This document shows positions 47,717 to 58,400 of a stretch of 64,000 nucleotides of DNA, one piece after another (within the stretch, counting starts at the first letter, position 1; each line of letters begins with the position of its first letter). The stretch is taken from NCBI GenBank assembly GCA_016282015.1, contig JAEEJS010000001.1, positions 62,001-126,000 on the forward strand, read 5' to 3'. A program made the position numbers and the translations under genes. This DNA comes from Bacteroidales bacterium (GTDB taxonomy: Bacteria > Bacteroidota > Bacteroidia > Bacteroidales > F082). Under the pieces are notes generated by a model. It worked only from the letters and a program-made list of their open reading frames with translations, had not been told where the DNA came from and did not search any database.

Positions 47717-49645
47717 TCAGAACAGGCTCCATTGCTGTTTTTCTTTGAGGTTGCCGTTTTCGTCCTGCTCAATGACGCCGTTGTCTAGCATCCAGCGGAC
47801 GGTTTCCAGAACTTTCTCCTCCAGGTAGTTCTTGGCCAGCGAAGGAGTTTCATATAGCGGCACCACACGCTTTTTCAGTTCGTCCAGTATTATTGCGCTT
47901 ATATTCTTGTATTCCTCGTCGTTAATGCTCATCTGATTGCGGATGTTGCATACGTCGCATTTTCCGCAGCGTGACTTGATTTTCTCGCCAAAATAACGGA
48001 GTAGCTGCACGCTGCGGCATTCCTCATCATTGTTGACAAAGTCGATAACGGCCTGTACACGTCGGGTGGCGTCATCCTTGCGGTCTTTGTAAACCTCGTC
48101 CGACAAGGCGAAGTGTCTGGTGTCGAGACGTTCGGTCAGATATTGTATCTGCGGTTTGTCTTTTCGCTGTATGTAGGTGAGGAAGTTGTACTTGTCCAGC
48201 CGCTGCAGAGTCTGTTCAATCTTGTTGACGTCGGTGCCAAGCTTATGACTGATCTGCTCTTCTTTGATTTTGACGAAATCTGACAATATGCCGGGATAAT
48301 TTCTGAGCATATATTTGATGATGACGTCGAAGTCGGGATATTCCACTTGGAATCGGTACAGGTCTTCGCGACTGGCTTTTATCATCACCTGCGATGGAGT
48401 GTCCATGGCTTCTGACAGCACGAAAAGGCCTTCCCGTTCCATGAGTTTCATGGCGTTGAAAACCTCCAGAAGCTGGAAGTTGTAACGGGTGGCGAAGTCA
48501 GTCATGTCGAAGTCGTAGCTCTGCCCGTTGCCTGTGCCTACAGGTATCTGTAGGTAGTTGCCCAAGGCGTCGTATATATCTTTGATGCGTTGCAGTTCGG
48601 GATAAGACTGCTGCAGGTTGTCCTTCAGTTGTTTGATGTCAGTGTCCGACACCAGCAGAAAGGCCTCGGAAGGCTTGAGGTCGCGTCCGGCACGTCCGGC
48701 TTCCTGGAAGTAAGCCTCCAGGCTGTCGGGCAGATCCATGTGGATGACCAGACGTACATCGGGTTTGTCTATGCCCATGCCGAAAGCATTGGTGGCCACT
48801 ATGACTTTGATGCGGCCGTCCATCCACAGTTTCTGACGCTCGTCTCTGGTTTTGGCGTCTATGCCGGCATGGTAGAATGTGGCGCTAATGCCTGCCGACT
48901 GCAGCCAGTCGGCTATGACTTTGGTGCGCTTGCGGCTGCGCACGTAGACTATGCCGCTGCCGTGATCCATTTTCTGGAACATGCGGTACATCAGTCCGTA
49001 TTTGTCGGCTATCTTGACCACATTGTATGTCACGTTTTTGCGCTCGTAGCTTGTCTGGAACACATTGGGCTCCTTGAAACCCAGGCGGAACTGTATGTCT
49101 TCGACCACTTTGGGTGTGGCGGTAGCGGTGAGGGCAAGTACCGGAGTCTGAGGTATGTAAGGACGAATGTCGGCGATTTTCAGATAGGGCGGGCGGAAGT
49201 CGTAGCCCCATTGCGAGATGCAGTGCGACTCGTCTATGGCGAGCAGGCAAACCTTCATCTTCTTGACGGCCTCAATGAAGGCGTCGGTTTTCAGACGTTC
49301 AGGTGACACATAGAGAAACTTCAAACCTCCGAACACGGCTTTGTTGTAGGCCAGCTCCACCTCGCTGGGGTGCATGCCTGAATAAATAGCCGAAGCGGGG
49401 ATATTGATTCTTTTCAGGTGTTCCACCTGGTCTTTCATCAGTGAAATCAAAGGAGTGATGACTATGCAAACCCCATCCATGGCCATGGCCGGCACTTGGA
49501 AACAAATGGATTTTCCGCCGCCTGTGGGCAAGAGTGCAAGGGTGTCGCGCCCCGCAATTACGGAGTCGACTATGTCTTCCTGCATAGGGCGGAAAGACGG
49601 ATAGCCCCAGTATTTAACCAGCACTGCGCGCGTCAGTTCACTCAT
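47717..49645 (-). CDS. recQ: RecQ-family DNA helicase with atypical C-terminal region
   Basis: A 3'-5' superfamily 2 helicase for replication and repair. The helicase core (about 1-340) has FRPMQEDIVDSVIAGRDTLALLPTGGGKS, the DEAH box as DESHCISQWGYDFRP, LTATAT, IKVIVATNAFGMGIDKPDVR and QEAGRAGRD. Instead of the usual zinc/WH/HRDC order, a block of about 200 residues (WH-like) separates the core from the zinc-binding cysteines (ECRSVQLLRYFGEKIKSRCGKCDVCN, about 540-565), and the protein ends about 75 residues later with no HRDC domain. It may be a specialised second RecQ. At 642 residues it is close to E. coli RecQ in length. Confidence 0.9.
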   Translation of the reverse strand: MSELTRAVLVKYWGYPSFRPMQEDIVDSVIAGRDTLALLPTGGGKSICFQVPAMAMDGVCIVITPLISLMKDQVEHLKRINIPASAIYSGMHPSEVELAYNKAVFGGLKFLYVSPERLKTDAFIEAVKKMKVCLLAIDESHCISQWGYDFRPPYLKIADIRPYIPQTPVLALTATATPKVVEDIQFRLGFKEPNVFQTSYERKNVTYNVVKIADKYGLMYRMFQKMDHGSGIVYVRSRKRTKVIADWLQSAGISATFYHAGIDAKTRDERQKLWMDGRIKVIVATNAFGMGIDKPDVRLVIHMDLPDSLEAYFQEAGRAGRDLKPSEAFLLVSDTDIKQLKDNLQQSYPELQRIKDIYDALGNYLQIPVGTGNGQSYDFDMTDFATRYNFQLLEVFNAMKLMEREGLFVLSEAMDTPSQVMIKASREDLYRFQVEYPDFDVIIKYMLRNYPGILSDFVKIKEEQISHKLGTDVNKIEQTLQRLDKYNFLTYIQRKDKPQIQYLTERLDTRHFALSDEVYKDRKDDATRRVQAVIDFVNNDEECRSVQLLRYFGEKIKSRCGKCDVCNIRNQMSINDEEYKNISAIILDELKKRVVPLYETPSLAKNYLEEKVLETVRWMLDNGVIEQDENGNLKEKQQWSLF

Positions 49646-49659
49646 TTTACTTTTTTTTG

Positions 49660-49667
49660 CAAAGATA
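49660..49667 (-). promoter_or_regulatory. -7 element of recQ
   Basis: TATCTTTG on the reverse strand, 14 bases before the ATG at 49645. Confidence 0.5.
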
Positions 49668-49690
49668 ACAAATAATTAGTGAAATTTTCG

Positions 49691-49698
49691 TATTTTTG
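49691..49698 (+). promoter_or_regulatory. -7 element of typA
   Basis: TATTTTTG, 25 bases before the ATG at 49724. It supports that start over the upstream in-frame codon at 49679. Confidence 0.55.
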
Positions 49699-49723
49699 CG
49701 CCCTATTTTTCAATTTTAATAAG

Positions 49724-51544
49724 ATGACAAGTATTCGTAATGTTGCGATAATCGCTCACGTTGACCACGGAAAGACCACTTTGGTGGATAGGATTCTTTA
49801 TCAGTCAAAGCTTTTCAGAGATGATAAGGATAATGGAGATTTGATTCTGGATAACAACGATCTGGAGCGTGAACGAGGTATCACCATCTTGTCGAAGAAC
49901 GTCTCTGTGCGTTATAAAGACGTTAAAATCAACATTATTGATACTCCCGGCCACAGTGACTTCGGTGGAGAGGTGGAGCGTGTACTTAACATGGCCGACG
50001 GTGTTTTGCTGCTAGTTGATGCCTTCGAAGGTCCTATGCCGCAGACACGTTTCGTGCTTGAGAAAGCTATCCAGCTCGGACTGAAGCCTATAGTTGTGGT
50101 AAATAAAGTCGACAAGCCGAACTGCACTCCAGAGGAGACTCAGGAAGCTGTGTTCGACCTGATGTACAACCTTGGCGCCAACGACGACCAGCTCGACTTC
50201 CCGACAGTATTCGGCTCATCGAAACAAGGTTGGATGTCAGACCATTGGACACATGTCACCAACGACGTTTCATATCTGCTGGACGTTATCATCAACACCA
50301 TTCCGGAAGCTAAATACGAAGAGGGTACTCCTCAGATGCTTATCACTTCACTCGACTACAGCTCATACGTGGGCCGTATAGCCGTGGGCCGTCTGAAACG
50401 CGGAATCCTTCAGGCTGGAATGAATGTCTCTTTGGTGAAACGTGACGGTTCTATAGAAAAGAATCAAATCAAGGAATTATACACATTCGAAGGTCTTGGC
50501 AAAGAGAGAACAAAGAAGCCTGTGATGGCTGGCGATATAGTAGCAGTGATGGGACTTGAGAACTTCGAAATCGGTGACACAGTCGCTGACTTTGAGAACC
50601 CAGAGGCCTTGCCTCCGATTCACGTTGACGAGCCTACCATGAGCATGCTGTTCACCATCAACAACTCTCCATTCTTCGGAAAAGAAGGCAAGTTCGTCAC
50701 ATCACGCCATTTGCGCGAGCGTCTTTACAGAGAGACAGAGAAGAACCTCGCTTTGCGTGTGGAAGACACCGATTCACCTGATTCGTTGATGGTTTACGGA
50801 CGTGGTATACTTCACCTCAGTATTTTGGTGGAGACCATGCGCCGTGAGGGTTATGAGTTCCAGATCGGTCAGCCGAAAGTTCTGTTGAAGGAAATCGACG
50901 GCAAGAAGTGCGAGCCTATAGAGGTGATGAACGTGCAGGTGCCTGAAAACTTCGCCGGTCGTGTCATTGAGTTGGCTTCACAGCACAAGGGTGAAATGAC
51001 CAACATGATGCCTAAGGGCGACCGTATGAATCTGGACTTCGACATTCCGGCACGTGGTCTGATAGGACTGCGTAGCGCCATGCTGACAGCTACCGAAGGT
51101 GAAGCTGTGATGTCGCACCGTTTCAAAGATTACGAGCCTTGGAAAGGTGATATGGAAACACACGAAGTGGGTGCCCTTATCGCTATGGAGACAGGAACTG
51201 CAGTGCCTTACGCTCTGTGGAAGCTGCAAGACCGCGGCAAGTTCTTTGTATCACCTAACGAAGATGTGTACATGGGCGAGGTTATAGGTGAGAATACCCG
51301 TTCAAACGACATAGTTCTGAACATCAACAAGACCAAGCATCTGACCAACGTCCGCGCTTCAGGTTCGGACGATAAGATAGTGCTCATCCCGCCAGTAAAG
51401 ATGTCGCTTGAGGAATACATGGAGTATATCCGCGACGACGAATATCTGGAAGTGACTCCTAAGAGCCTGCGTCTGCGTAAGATCATACTCGACGAAATCG
51501 AGCGTAAGCGTAGCGGCCGTAGAAGCGAGGAAGTGAGCGACTAA
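49724..51544 (+). CDS. typA: Translational GTPase TypA/BipA
   Basis: A ribosome-bound GTPase of the EF-G/LepA group involved in 50S assembly and stress responses. The 606-residue length matches the family. G1 is [10 protein letters not shown]2 ERGITI, G3 [17 protein letters not shown]4 NKVDK and G5 GSSKQGW. The C-terminal domains include [28 protein letters not shown] and [29 protein letters not shown], and EVSD is the terminal tail. Its stop codon interlocks with that of the convergent histidine kinase gene (TAA and TAG share three bases). Confidence 0.97.
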   Translation: MTSIRNVAIIAHVDHGKTTLVDRILYQSKLFRDDKDNGDLILDNNDLERERGITILSKNVSVRYKDVKINIIDTPGHSDFGGEVERVLNMADGVLLLVDAFEGPMPQTRFVLEKAIQLGLKPIVVVNKVDKPNCTPEETQEAVFDLMYNLGANDDQLDFPTVFGSSKQGWMSDHWTHVTNDVSYLLDVIINTIPEAKYEEGTPQMLITSLDYSSYVGRIAVGRLKRGILQAGMNVSLVKRDGSIEKNQIKELYTFEGLGKERTKKPVMAGDIVAVMGLENFEIGDTVADFENPEALPPIHVDEPTMSMLFTINNSPFFGKEGKFVTSRHLRERLYRETEKNLALRVEDTDSPDSLMVYGRGILHLSILVETMRREGYEFQIGQPKVLLKEIDGKKCEPIEVMNVQVPENFAGRVIELASQHKGEMTNMMPKGDRMNLDFDIPARGLIGLRSAMLTATEGEAVMSHRFKDYEPWKGDMETHEVGALIAMETGTAVPYALWKLQDRGKFFVSPNEDVYMGEVIGENTRSNDIVLNINKTKHLTNVRASGSDDKIVLIPPVKMSLEEYMEYIRDDEYLEVTPKSLRLRKIILDEIERKRSGRRSEEVSD

Positions 51545-53991
51545 ACGGAAATATCATATTTATCGGCCAGCATGGCCAAGAGGGCATCGGATTGTTTCAT
51601 GAATTCGATGCCTTTTTCTTCCCAGTCGGGAAGGGAGGAGGCGTCTTGTCCGCGACGGCTGTCCATGTCGATGAGGTACTGTGCCGATTCCTGTTCCAAC
51701 TGAATGAACATAGGGCGCATCTTGTGGCACACAGCCTGGGCTTTGGCGAAGTCATGCTCGGTGACGGCGTCGTTAAGAGTGACCAGATTGTCGGAGGTGG
51801 TGTCGGCGAAAGTCTGAAGTATGCCGCGTATGGCTGTGGCGTCGTTGTTGAACATGGCGCACAGTTGTGGGAAGTCGTCAGTGAAGTCGCAACTTTGACT
51901 TGCCTCTTCGGCTATGCCGGTGTTGAGAAGCTGGGCCAGGTTTTTGATGCTGAACGGTTTCTTGATATAACCGTCGAAGCCTTCGTCCATGGCGAACTTC
52001 TCTGAATACTGGTCGCGGGCAGTCATCAGAATGACAGCCTTCTGAGGGTCGACTTTTTTAATCATCTTCAGCACATCGTTGCCAGAGAATGTGCCCATCT
52101 CGCGGTCGGTGATGACCAAGTCGTAGCGGTCCAGCTCTTCAATGTATCTGTTGAATTCGATGTAGGAACGGCAGATGTCGGAACTGTGGCCGATTTTGGT
52201 AAGCATGGCGCTCACTACCGACAGCAGGCTGTTGTCGTCGTCCACAAGTAGTATGTGGAGTTTTTTATTGGCAGCCACAATACGGTTGTCGGTGACGGCT
52301 GTTTTCTCAACAACTTTGTTTTCGACTGGCTTTACAGGTATCTTTATCTCAAAGTGACTGCCTTTTTCGAGCTCAGACATCACATTTATGCTGCCGCCAA
52401 GCAGCTCGAGCAAGCCTTTCACCACATAAAGTCCGAATCCGTTACCTTCAGCCAGTCCGGGGTTGTTGTCAGCCTTGCTGAACGGCTTGAACATCTCTTC
52501 AATCTTGTCGTTTGGAATGCCTATGCCTTGGTCTATCACATTGAAAATAAGCTTGTTGTTGGCGAAATAAACACCAAAGTGCACTTCACCCTCAATGGTA
52601 TATTTCAAGGCGTTGGAGATGATATTGCTAACAACCTGCTTTATCTTCAAAGGATCGGAGTTGACATAAACGTCGTCGGCTATATGCTTGTGATAGAAGA
52701 AGCTGAGCTGTTTGTTTTCGGCTATAGGACGGAACATGGCGGCCAGTTGGTCGCAGAGTTCACTCGGGTTGAAATCGGAGCGGCTGACATGCTGTTTGCC
52801 TTGATCCAGACTTGAGAACTCAAGCAGATTGGACAATAGAGACAGTATGTGTTCCGATGAGACTTTCATCGAATTGAGACGCTGCATGTCGTCGGCTTTG
52901 GGCTTTTCAAGTTGCATTAGCTCTATATGGCCGACTATGGACGAAAGCGGAGCCTTGATGTCGTGCGAAACAGACAGCAACAGCTTGTGGCGGCTTTCCA
53001 TAATTTCTTCGGTTCGTCTCTTGGCTTCCTCTGTGGCTTTTCGTGCTTTTGATACTCTTCTTATATCGTTGAATATCAACATTATACATAAAACTATAAA
53101 GCCAAGCGCCGTAGTGCCTCCATAGATTGCGTAGTTCAAATTGCGCTGAATAACCGATTCGCTCTTCTGAATCTCATCCATCACAGAGGTGAGCGACTGC
53201 TGGTGCAAAATGATCAGCAGGCCTGAAATCTGCTCAGAGATGATTTGATCTGATTTGATGAAAGTCTGATATTGATACTCAAGGGTTTGAATCCTTTCGA
53301 TATATTCTTTTCGGCCTTTTTCAGTGTAAAGTTTGATATCTTTCATGATATCTTCCTTGTTGTCGGCCTCTTCGCTTATGGTGTCGAAGGTGGTAGTGGT
53401 GACAAGAATGATGCTGTCACGGGCGTTTTCCGAAGAGAATATCCTTTGGAAGAAGCTTTGCTTTTCGGCTCTGTGTACTATGGTGTCCTGTCTGGTCACG
53501 GCCACCACCTTGGTTTTCTTCTCGGGTTTGTAGTCTTCCAAAAGCTTGTAGATGCTCTCGTAAGGGTTGAAGACATCGTAATGGTGGGATATCTGCTTGA
53601 TAATGATCTCTTTACGTCTGAGCAGCTGCAATATATCGTTCAGAATGGCTTTGTTTCTGGTATCGCTGGAATAGTAGATGATGGAATCTTTGATAGCCGA
53701 GATCTCCTGCAAATTGAGCTGGAAATTGTTGAGGTAGTCCTGATCGCCAGTGAAAGAATAGAGCTGGGCATCAGACTGGGTTTGATTCATCTTTTGAATC
53801 AAATCGTTGGTCAGGCTGAGCACCTTTTCGTTTTTGTATATGGTGACGCGTTGCTCCAGGATGGATTCCTTGATGTTTCTGACATAATATATCATAGCCG
53901 CGATTATGACTATCGCGATGATAAAAATCAACACGGCCTCTCCACGGACGCGGCTCTCGTAGTGTCGTTTATGTCTTAAACCTTCTGCCAT
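51541..53991 (-). CDS. Hybrid sensor histidine kinase with receiver and Hpt domains
   Basis: An 816-residue membrane protein carrying its own phosphorelay. TM1 (about 17-36) and TM2 (about 287-306) flank a periplasmic sensor region of about 250 helical residues that I do not recognise. The HisKA domain has His343 in SVSHDIKAPLSSIVGH. The HATPase domain follows (NIISNALKYT, FNVIDQGIGIPNDKIEEMF, GNGFGLYVVKGLLELLGGSINV). The receiver has Asp629 in LVITDREMG, and the C-terminal Hpt domain has His756 in AVCHKMRPMF. No response regulator gene is adjacent. A -7 element lies 5 bases from the ATG. Confidence 0.9.
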   Translation of the reverse strand: MAEGLRHKRHYESRVRGEAVLIFIIAIVIIAAMIYYVRNIKESILEQRVTIYKNEKVLSLTNDLIQKMNQTQSDAQLYSFTGDQDYLNNFQLNLQEISAIKDSIIYYSSDTRNKAILNDILQLLRRKEIIIKQISHHYDVFNPYESIYKLLEDYKPEKKTKVVAVTRQDTIVHRAEKQSFFQRIFSSENARDSIILVTTTTFDTISEEADNKEDIMKDIKLYTEKGRKEYIERIQTLEYQYQTFIKSDQIISEQISGLLIILHQQSLTSVMDEIQKSESVIQRNLNYAIYGGTTALGFIVLCIMLIFNDIRRVSKARKATEEAKRRTEEIMESRHKLLLSVSHDIKAPLSSIVGHIELMQLEKPKADDMQRLNSMKVSSEHILSLLSNLLEFSSLDQGKQHVSRSDFNPSELCDQLAAMFRPIAENKQLSFFYHKHIADDVYVNSDPLKIKQVVSNIISNALKYTIEGEVHFGVYFANNKLIFNVIDQGIGIPNDKIEEMFKPFSKADNNPGLAEGNGFGLYVVKGLLELLGGSINVMSELEKGSHFEIKIPVKPVENKVVEKTAVTDNRIVAANKKLHILLVDDDNSLLSVVSAMLTKIGHSSDICRSYIEFNRYIEELDRYDLVITDREMGTFSGNDVLKMIKKVDPQKAVILMTARDQYSEKFAMDEGFDGYIKKPFSIKNLAQLLNTGIAEEASQSCDFTDDFPQLCAMFNNDATAIRGILQTFADTTSDNLVTLNDAVTEHDFAKAQAVCHKMRPMFIQLEQESAQYLIDMDSRRGQDASSLPDWEEKGIEFMKQSDALLAMLADKYDISV

Positions 53992-53996
53992 CGGTA

Positions 53997-54004
53997 CAAA
54001 ATTA
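53997..54004 (-). promoter_or_regulatory. -7 element of the hybrid kinase gene, 5 bases from the ATG
   Basis: TAATTTTG on the reverse strand, then TACCG and ATG. It predicts a leaderless or nearly leaderless transcript. Confidence 0.5.
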
Positions 54005-54016
54005 CTAAAAATAATG

Positions 54017-54046
54017 TTGACTGTAGAAATATATTTTATAATTTTG
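54017..54046 (+). promoter_or_regulatory. Promoter of the aldose 1-epimerase gene
   Basis: TTG (54017-54019), 19 bases, then TAATTTTG (54039-54046); the ATG at 54065 is 18 bases on. Confidence 0.65.
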
Positions 54047-54064
54047 TCATATATTTAGAATGAT

Positions 54065-55186
54065 ATGAAAAAGGTATTGTTACTCGCGCTTTGCGCAATG
54101 ATTTTGGTCGGTTGTTCAAAAAAACGTGAGATTAAACTCATGAACACCAACGACTTTGAGACAGTGGTTGACGGCAAGAAAGTGTCACTCTACACTTTGC
54201 AGAACGGTTTTCTGACTATGCAGGTCACCAATTACGGAGGCCGTGTGGTCTCATTGTGGATGCCAGACTGCAATGGAAGCTATGACGACATAGTCATCGG
54301 ATACGATAATATCAACAAGTATATTAATAATAAAGGTGAAAGATACCTTGGCGCCGCTGTGGGACGTTATGCCAACCGTATTGGTCATGGCGAGTTTACA
54401 CTTGATGGCAAAAAATATGAACTTTACAAGAATGACAACGGTAACACCCTCCATGGAGGAGCGTTCGGCATAGACCGCATAGTGTGGGATGTGACCTCAG
54501 TTACAGCCAATTCTATAGTGCTTCACACTCTGCTGCCTGACGGAATGGACGGATTCCCTGGCAATCTTGACATCACTATGACTTACACTCTTACTGAAAA
54601 CAACGATTTCCGTATCGACTATACAGCCACCACCGATGCCCCGACAGTTTGCAACCTTTCGCATCATTCTTTCTTCAACTTGAAGGGGGAGGGCAAAGGT
54701 ACAATACTTGACCATGAAATGATGATTAAGGGCAAATTCATAACTACGGTGGACGAGCATTTGATCCCCACAGGAGCTTTCATGAGAGTCAAAGATACTC
54801 CTATGGATTTCACAGTCATGAAACCTATAGGGAAAGACATAAACGGGAATCATTATCAGCTGTATTATGCCAAAGGTTATGATTTCAACTGGATATCAGA
54901 GAAGCCTATGGGCCAAATGGGTCTGATGGCCGAAGTGTATGAGCCGGTTTCGAAAAGAATGATGACAGTGAGTTCCGACCAACCGGGACTGCAGTTCTAT
55001 AGCGGCAATTTCTTTGACGGAAGGACTAAGGGCAAGTATGGCGATCCCTTACTTTACCGAGAGTCATTCATAATGGAGACACAGATGTTTCCCGATGGTC
55101 CTAACCAGGAGAATTTCCCAAGCACAGTGCTGAGACCTGGCGAGCAGTACCATCACACCTGCATATATCACTTCGAGATTAAATAG
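54065..55186 (+). CDS. Aldose 1-epimerase (mutarotase), lipoprotein form
   Basis: Interconverts alpha and beta anomers of hexoses. Of 373 residues, the first are a lipoprotein signal (MKKVLLLALCAMILVGC, Cys17), so the enzyme is anchored in the envelope rather than cytoplasmic as in E. coli. Galactose-mutarotase motifs: YGGRVVSLWMPD, GAAVGRYANRIGHGEFTLDGK, NTLHGGAFGIDRIVW, NLSHHSFFNLKGEG (catalytic His) and SDQPGLQFYSGNFFDG. It probably acts on sugars released outside the cytoplasm, perhaps those from the window's GH97 enzyme. Its end overlaps the convergent PII-like gene by 8 bases. Confidence 0.93.
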   Translation: MKKVLLLALCAMILVGCSKKREIKLMNTNDFETVVDGKKVSLYTLQNGFLTMQVTNYGGRVVSLWMPDCNGSYDDIVIGYDNINKYINNKGERYLGAAVGRYANRIGHGEFTLDGKKYELYKNDNGNTLHGGAFGIDRIVWDVTSVTANSIVLHTLLPDGMDGFPGNLDITMTYTLTENNDFRIDYTATTDAPTVCNLSHHSFFNLKGEGKGTILDHEMMIKGKFITTVDEHLIPTGAFMRVKDTPMDFTVMKPIGKDINGNHYQLYYAKGYDFNWISEKPMGQMGLMAEVYEPVSKRMMTVSSDQPGLQFYSGNFFDGRTKGKYGDPLLYRESFIMETQMFPDGPNQENFPSTVLRPGEQYHHTCIYHFEIK

Positions 55187-55472
55187 TCTTGTCAATTTTC
55201 CACGAGAACGCCCTCAGGCCAAGTTCCGGAGTGGCGTTGTCATGTTCGTGAAGCAGATTCAAGATGCCGTCCACCTTTTCGTCATCGACAAAGGTGAGTA
55301 TGGCGTCGTTGAAGGTGGGCCAGGTGTGGTTGCCGTAATGCGCCTCGCCTGTAGCCGAGCCTCTTCCTGTGATTTCGTTCCAACGTGTGAATCCACGAAC
55401 TCCCTGCTTTTCAAGGAGTTCCTGGATTTCTTCGTAATAAGCCTGATTGTAGGCGATGAATATTGCTGTCAT
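55179..55472 (-). CDS. PII-like small protein, last gene of the efflux operon
   Basis: A 97-residue cytoplasmic protein with the ferredoxin-like plan of PII-family proteins: MTAIFIAYNQAYYEEIQELLEKQGVRGFTRWNEITGRGSATGEAHYGNHTWPTFNDAILTFVDDEKVDGILNLLHEHDN. It has the two beta-alpha-beta units and a Gly-rich TGRGSATGEAHYG segment where PII proteins have the T-loop. The Tyr uridylylation site of GlnB is not evident. Similar small proteins accompany RND pumps in Bacteroidota, but their function is not established to my knowledge. It lies 12 bases after the RND gene. Confidence 0.7.
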   Translation of the reverse strand: MTAIFIAYNQAYYEEIQELLEKQGVRGFTRWNEITGRGSATGEAHYGNHTWPTFNDAILTFVDDEKVDGILNLLHEHDNATPELGLRAFSWKIDKTI

Positions 55473-55484
55473 GATGATTCGATT

Positions 55485-58400
55485 TTAAAGTTCGTGAGCT
55501 AAAGCCAAACGTTCGTGTCTCTTTTGCTGACGTTTGATTCTTCTTGATACAAAGATGGCATACAGAGTAGGGATGAGTACCAGGGTGATAAGTGTAGATA
55601 TCGAGAGTCCCCAGGACACCACCACGCCGAGGCCGTTCCACATCTCAGCACCTTCGCCGGTTCCGAGAGCCATAGGCACCATACCGAGCACTGTGGTGAG
55701 CGTTGTCATGAGGATAGGACGCAGACGCTGGCGCGAGGCAGTGACAACCGACTCGTTGACACCCATGCCGCGTTCCAGACAGAGACGTGTGTAGTCGATA
55801 AGAACTATACCGTTCTTAACCACTATACCCATAAGGATCATGACTCCGATGAGTGCCATGACACCGAGTGCCATGCCGTTGATCCTCAATCCGATAAGCA
55901 CGCCTGTGATGGCAAATGGCACAGAGAACATGATGACGAACGGGTCGAGCAGTGACTCGAACTGTGATGCCATCACCACATAAACCAAGATTATGATGAG
56001 GAGAATGAGGGTGAACATGTCTTTGAAAGCATCCTGTTGGTCTTCGTAGTCACCGGCTATCTTTACCAGGAACTCGGCAGGAATCTCGACCTTGTCGATA
56101 CAGGCCTCAGAAGCTGCCACTCCATCACTCAAAGCATAGCCTTTAGAAACTATACCTGTGATTGTGACAATACGTTCACGGTCTTTACGCTCTATGGTAG
56201 GAGGGGTGCGGCCTTCAACTATCCTTGCCACCTCGCTGAGTCTAACTGCGTTACCTGATGCGCCGTAAAGCACAATGTTTTCGATATTCTCAATGCCTGT
56301 ACGGAACTCCGGGGCATAACGCACGCGGATGTTGTATTCGTCACCGTCTTCACGGAAATACGACATCACAGAGCCGTTGATGCGGTTTCTCACGTATTGT
56401 GAGGCTGTGGTGATATTGATGCCGTTGAGCACCAGCTTCTCGCGGTCGAAGTCGACGTACATCTCAGGGCTGTATTCGTCACGGCTGATGAGTACCTGTG
56501 AAATCTCCGGGCATTCACGAAGCTCTAAAGCCAAGTCGTTGGCGATTCGGTCGGAGACATTGAAGTCGTAGCCGTATATCTCGAGTTTGACACTGGCTGT
56601 AGAACCCATGCCCATGCCTTCTGAAACGTTGTATTTCTTAATTACAGCGTTGTTCTTCAGATCTTTACGTATATACTCGGCAATTTCCTGTGTGCTTCTT
56701 TCACGGGTGTCTTTACTTCCAAGGTTGAGGTTCATGGCGAGGATGTGGGTGCCGTTGCTCTGCATGGAAGCGAAGGCGTTTTCCTCGTCGGCGACACCGT
56801 AACGGTAGTTCATAACCTTGATTTCAGGAATCTCAGCCATGTATTTCTCTGCCAACTCAGCACCGAGTTGACCTGTAATGTTTTCTTGAGTACCTACAGG
56901 CATCTCAATGTTGACTGTCAGACGGCCCTGGTCCATGCTCGGCAGATATTCTGTCTTCATTCCCGGCAGGGTGGTGACGAGTGTCACAATGAATATTACT
57001 ACAGCTATGATAAGTGTCATGGCACGGTGTGTGACGGCCCAGTTGATGAGTCGTCCATAGCCGCGACTAAGAGCATCGAGACCTTTGTTGATAGGAGTGA
57101 ACAATATGCGGTGCCATGCGTGGCTTCTCGGGTTGCGCTTAAGCATCTTGGAGCACATCATAGGTACCAATGTCAATGCTGCTGATGTTGACACTATCAT
57201 GATAATACTGACAATCCAGCCGAGCTGATGGAAGAACACGCCCACTGCGCCGTTGACCATGGTGAGAGGCAGGAACACCGCCAACATGGTGAGGGTAGAG
57301 GCGATAACGGAGATTGACACTTCCTGTGTGGCATGCACGGCAGCCTCTTTAGGCTTAGCACCTCGGTCTATATGCGAGGTGATGTTCTCCAACACCACAA
57401 TTGCGTCGTCCACCACCATACCGATGGCGATGGTTAAAGCACTCATTGATATGATATTCAATGTGTTACCTGTTGCAAACAGGTAAACCACCGAGGCCAC
57501 TAACGAGATAGGGATGGAAAGCACAATGATGATGGTGGCTCTCCATCTGCCGAGGAAGATAAACACCACCAGCATAACCACGATAAATGTGATGAAGATG
57601 GTCTCTTTCAAAGAGTTGATGGTGTTGACTATGCTCTCACTGGTGTCGTTGATCAGGTTGATCTGGATGTCTGAAGGGAGAGTCTTCTTAATTTTTTCAA
57701 GCTCTTTGTGTATGCCTTGGCACACTTTCACCGAGTTGGCGTCGGTTTGTTTCTGTATTGTCACCATGGCTCCCTGGATCTTGTTCGAGAACACCTTTTG
57801 CAGACGTTCCTGCTCACCGTCGTTCACACGAGCCACGTCTTTCAAGTAGATTGGCGTGCCTTGGAATGTGCCGACAACCACGTCGAGCATCTCTCTTGCC
57901 GACTTGAACTCTTTTTCAACGCGCACGGCGTAAGAGTTAGAGCCTATATCTATGCTTCCGGCTGGAGTGTTACGGTTTTCGTATGCCAGAGCCTGTGAAA
58001 TCTGCTCAACCGTGAGGTTGTATGCCTCGAGCTTGTTAGGGTCGACATATACCTGAATCTCACGCTTAGGTGCACCTGACACTGACACTGTACCTACGCC
58101 GGGAACACGAGCCAAAGGTGTGGTGAGTTTGTCGTCGAGAATCTTGTCCAGGCCCGACAGACTCTCTTCGGCAGTAACAGAGAGGAACATAACTGGGATG
58201 TCCTCCATGCTGAACTTGAAGATGGTGGGGTTGCCTGCCCCATCGGGTAGGTATTGCCGCACCATGTCCAGTTTGTCTCGCACGTTGTTGGTGGCTGCCT
58301 CGATGTCTATGCCGTATTCAAACTGCACAGTGATGACGCTGACATTTTCCTTAGATGAGGATGAAAGGTGCTTCAGGTCACTCACGCCGTTGAGGGCGTT

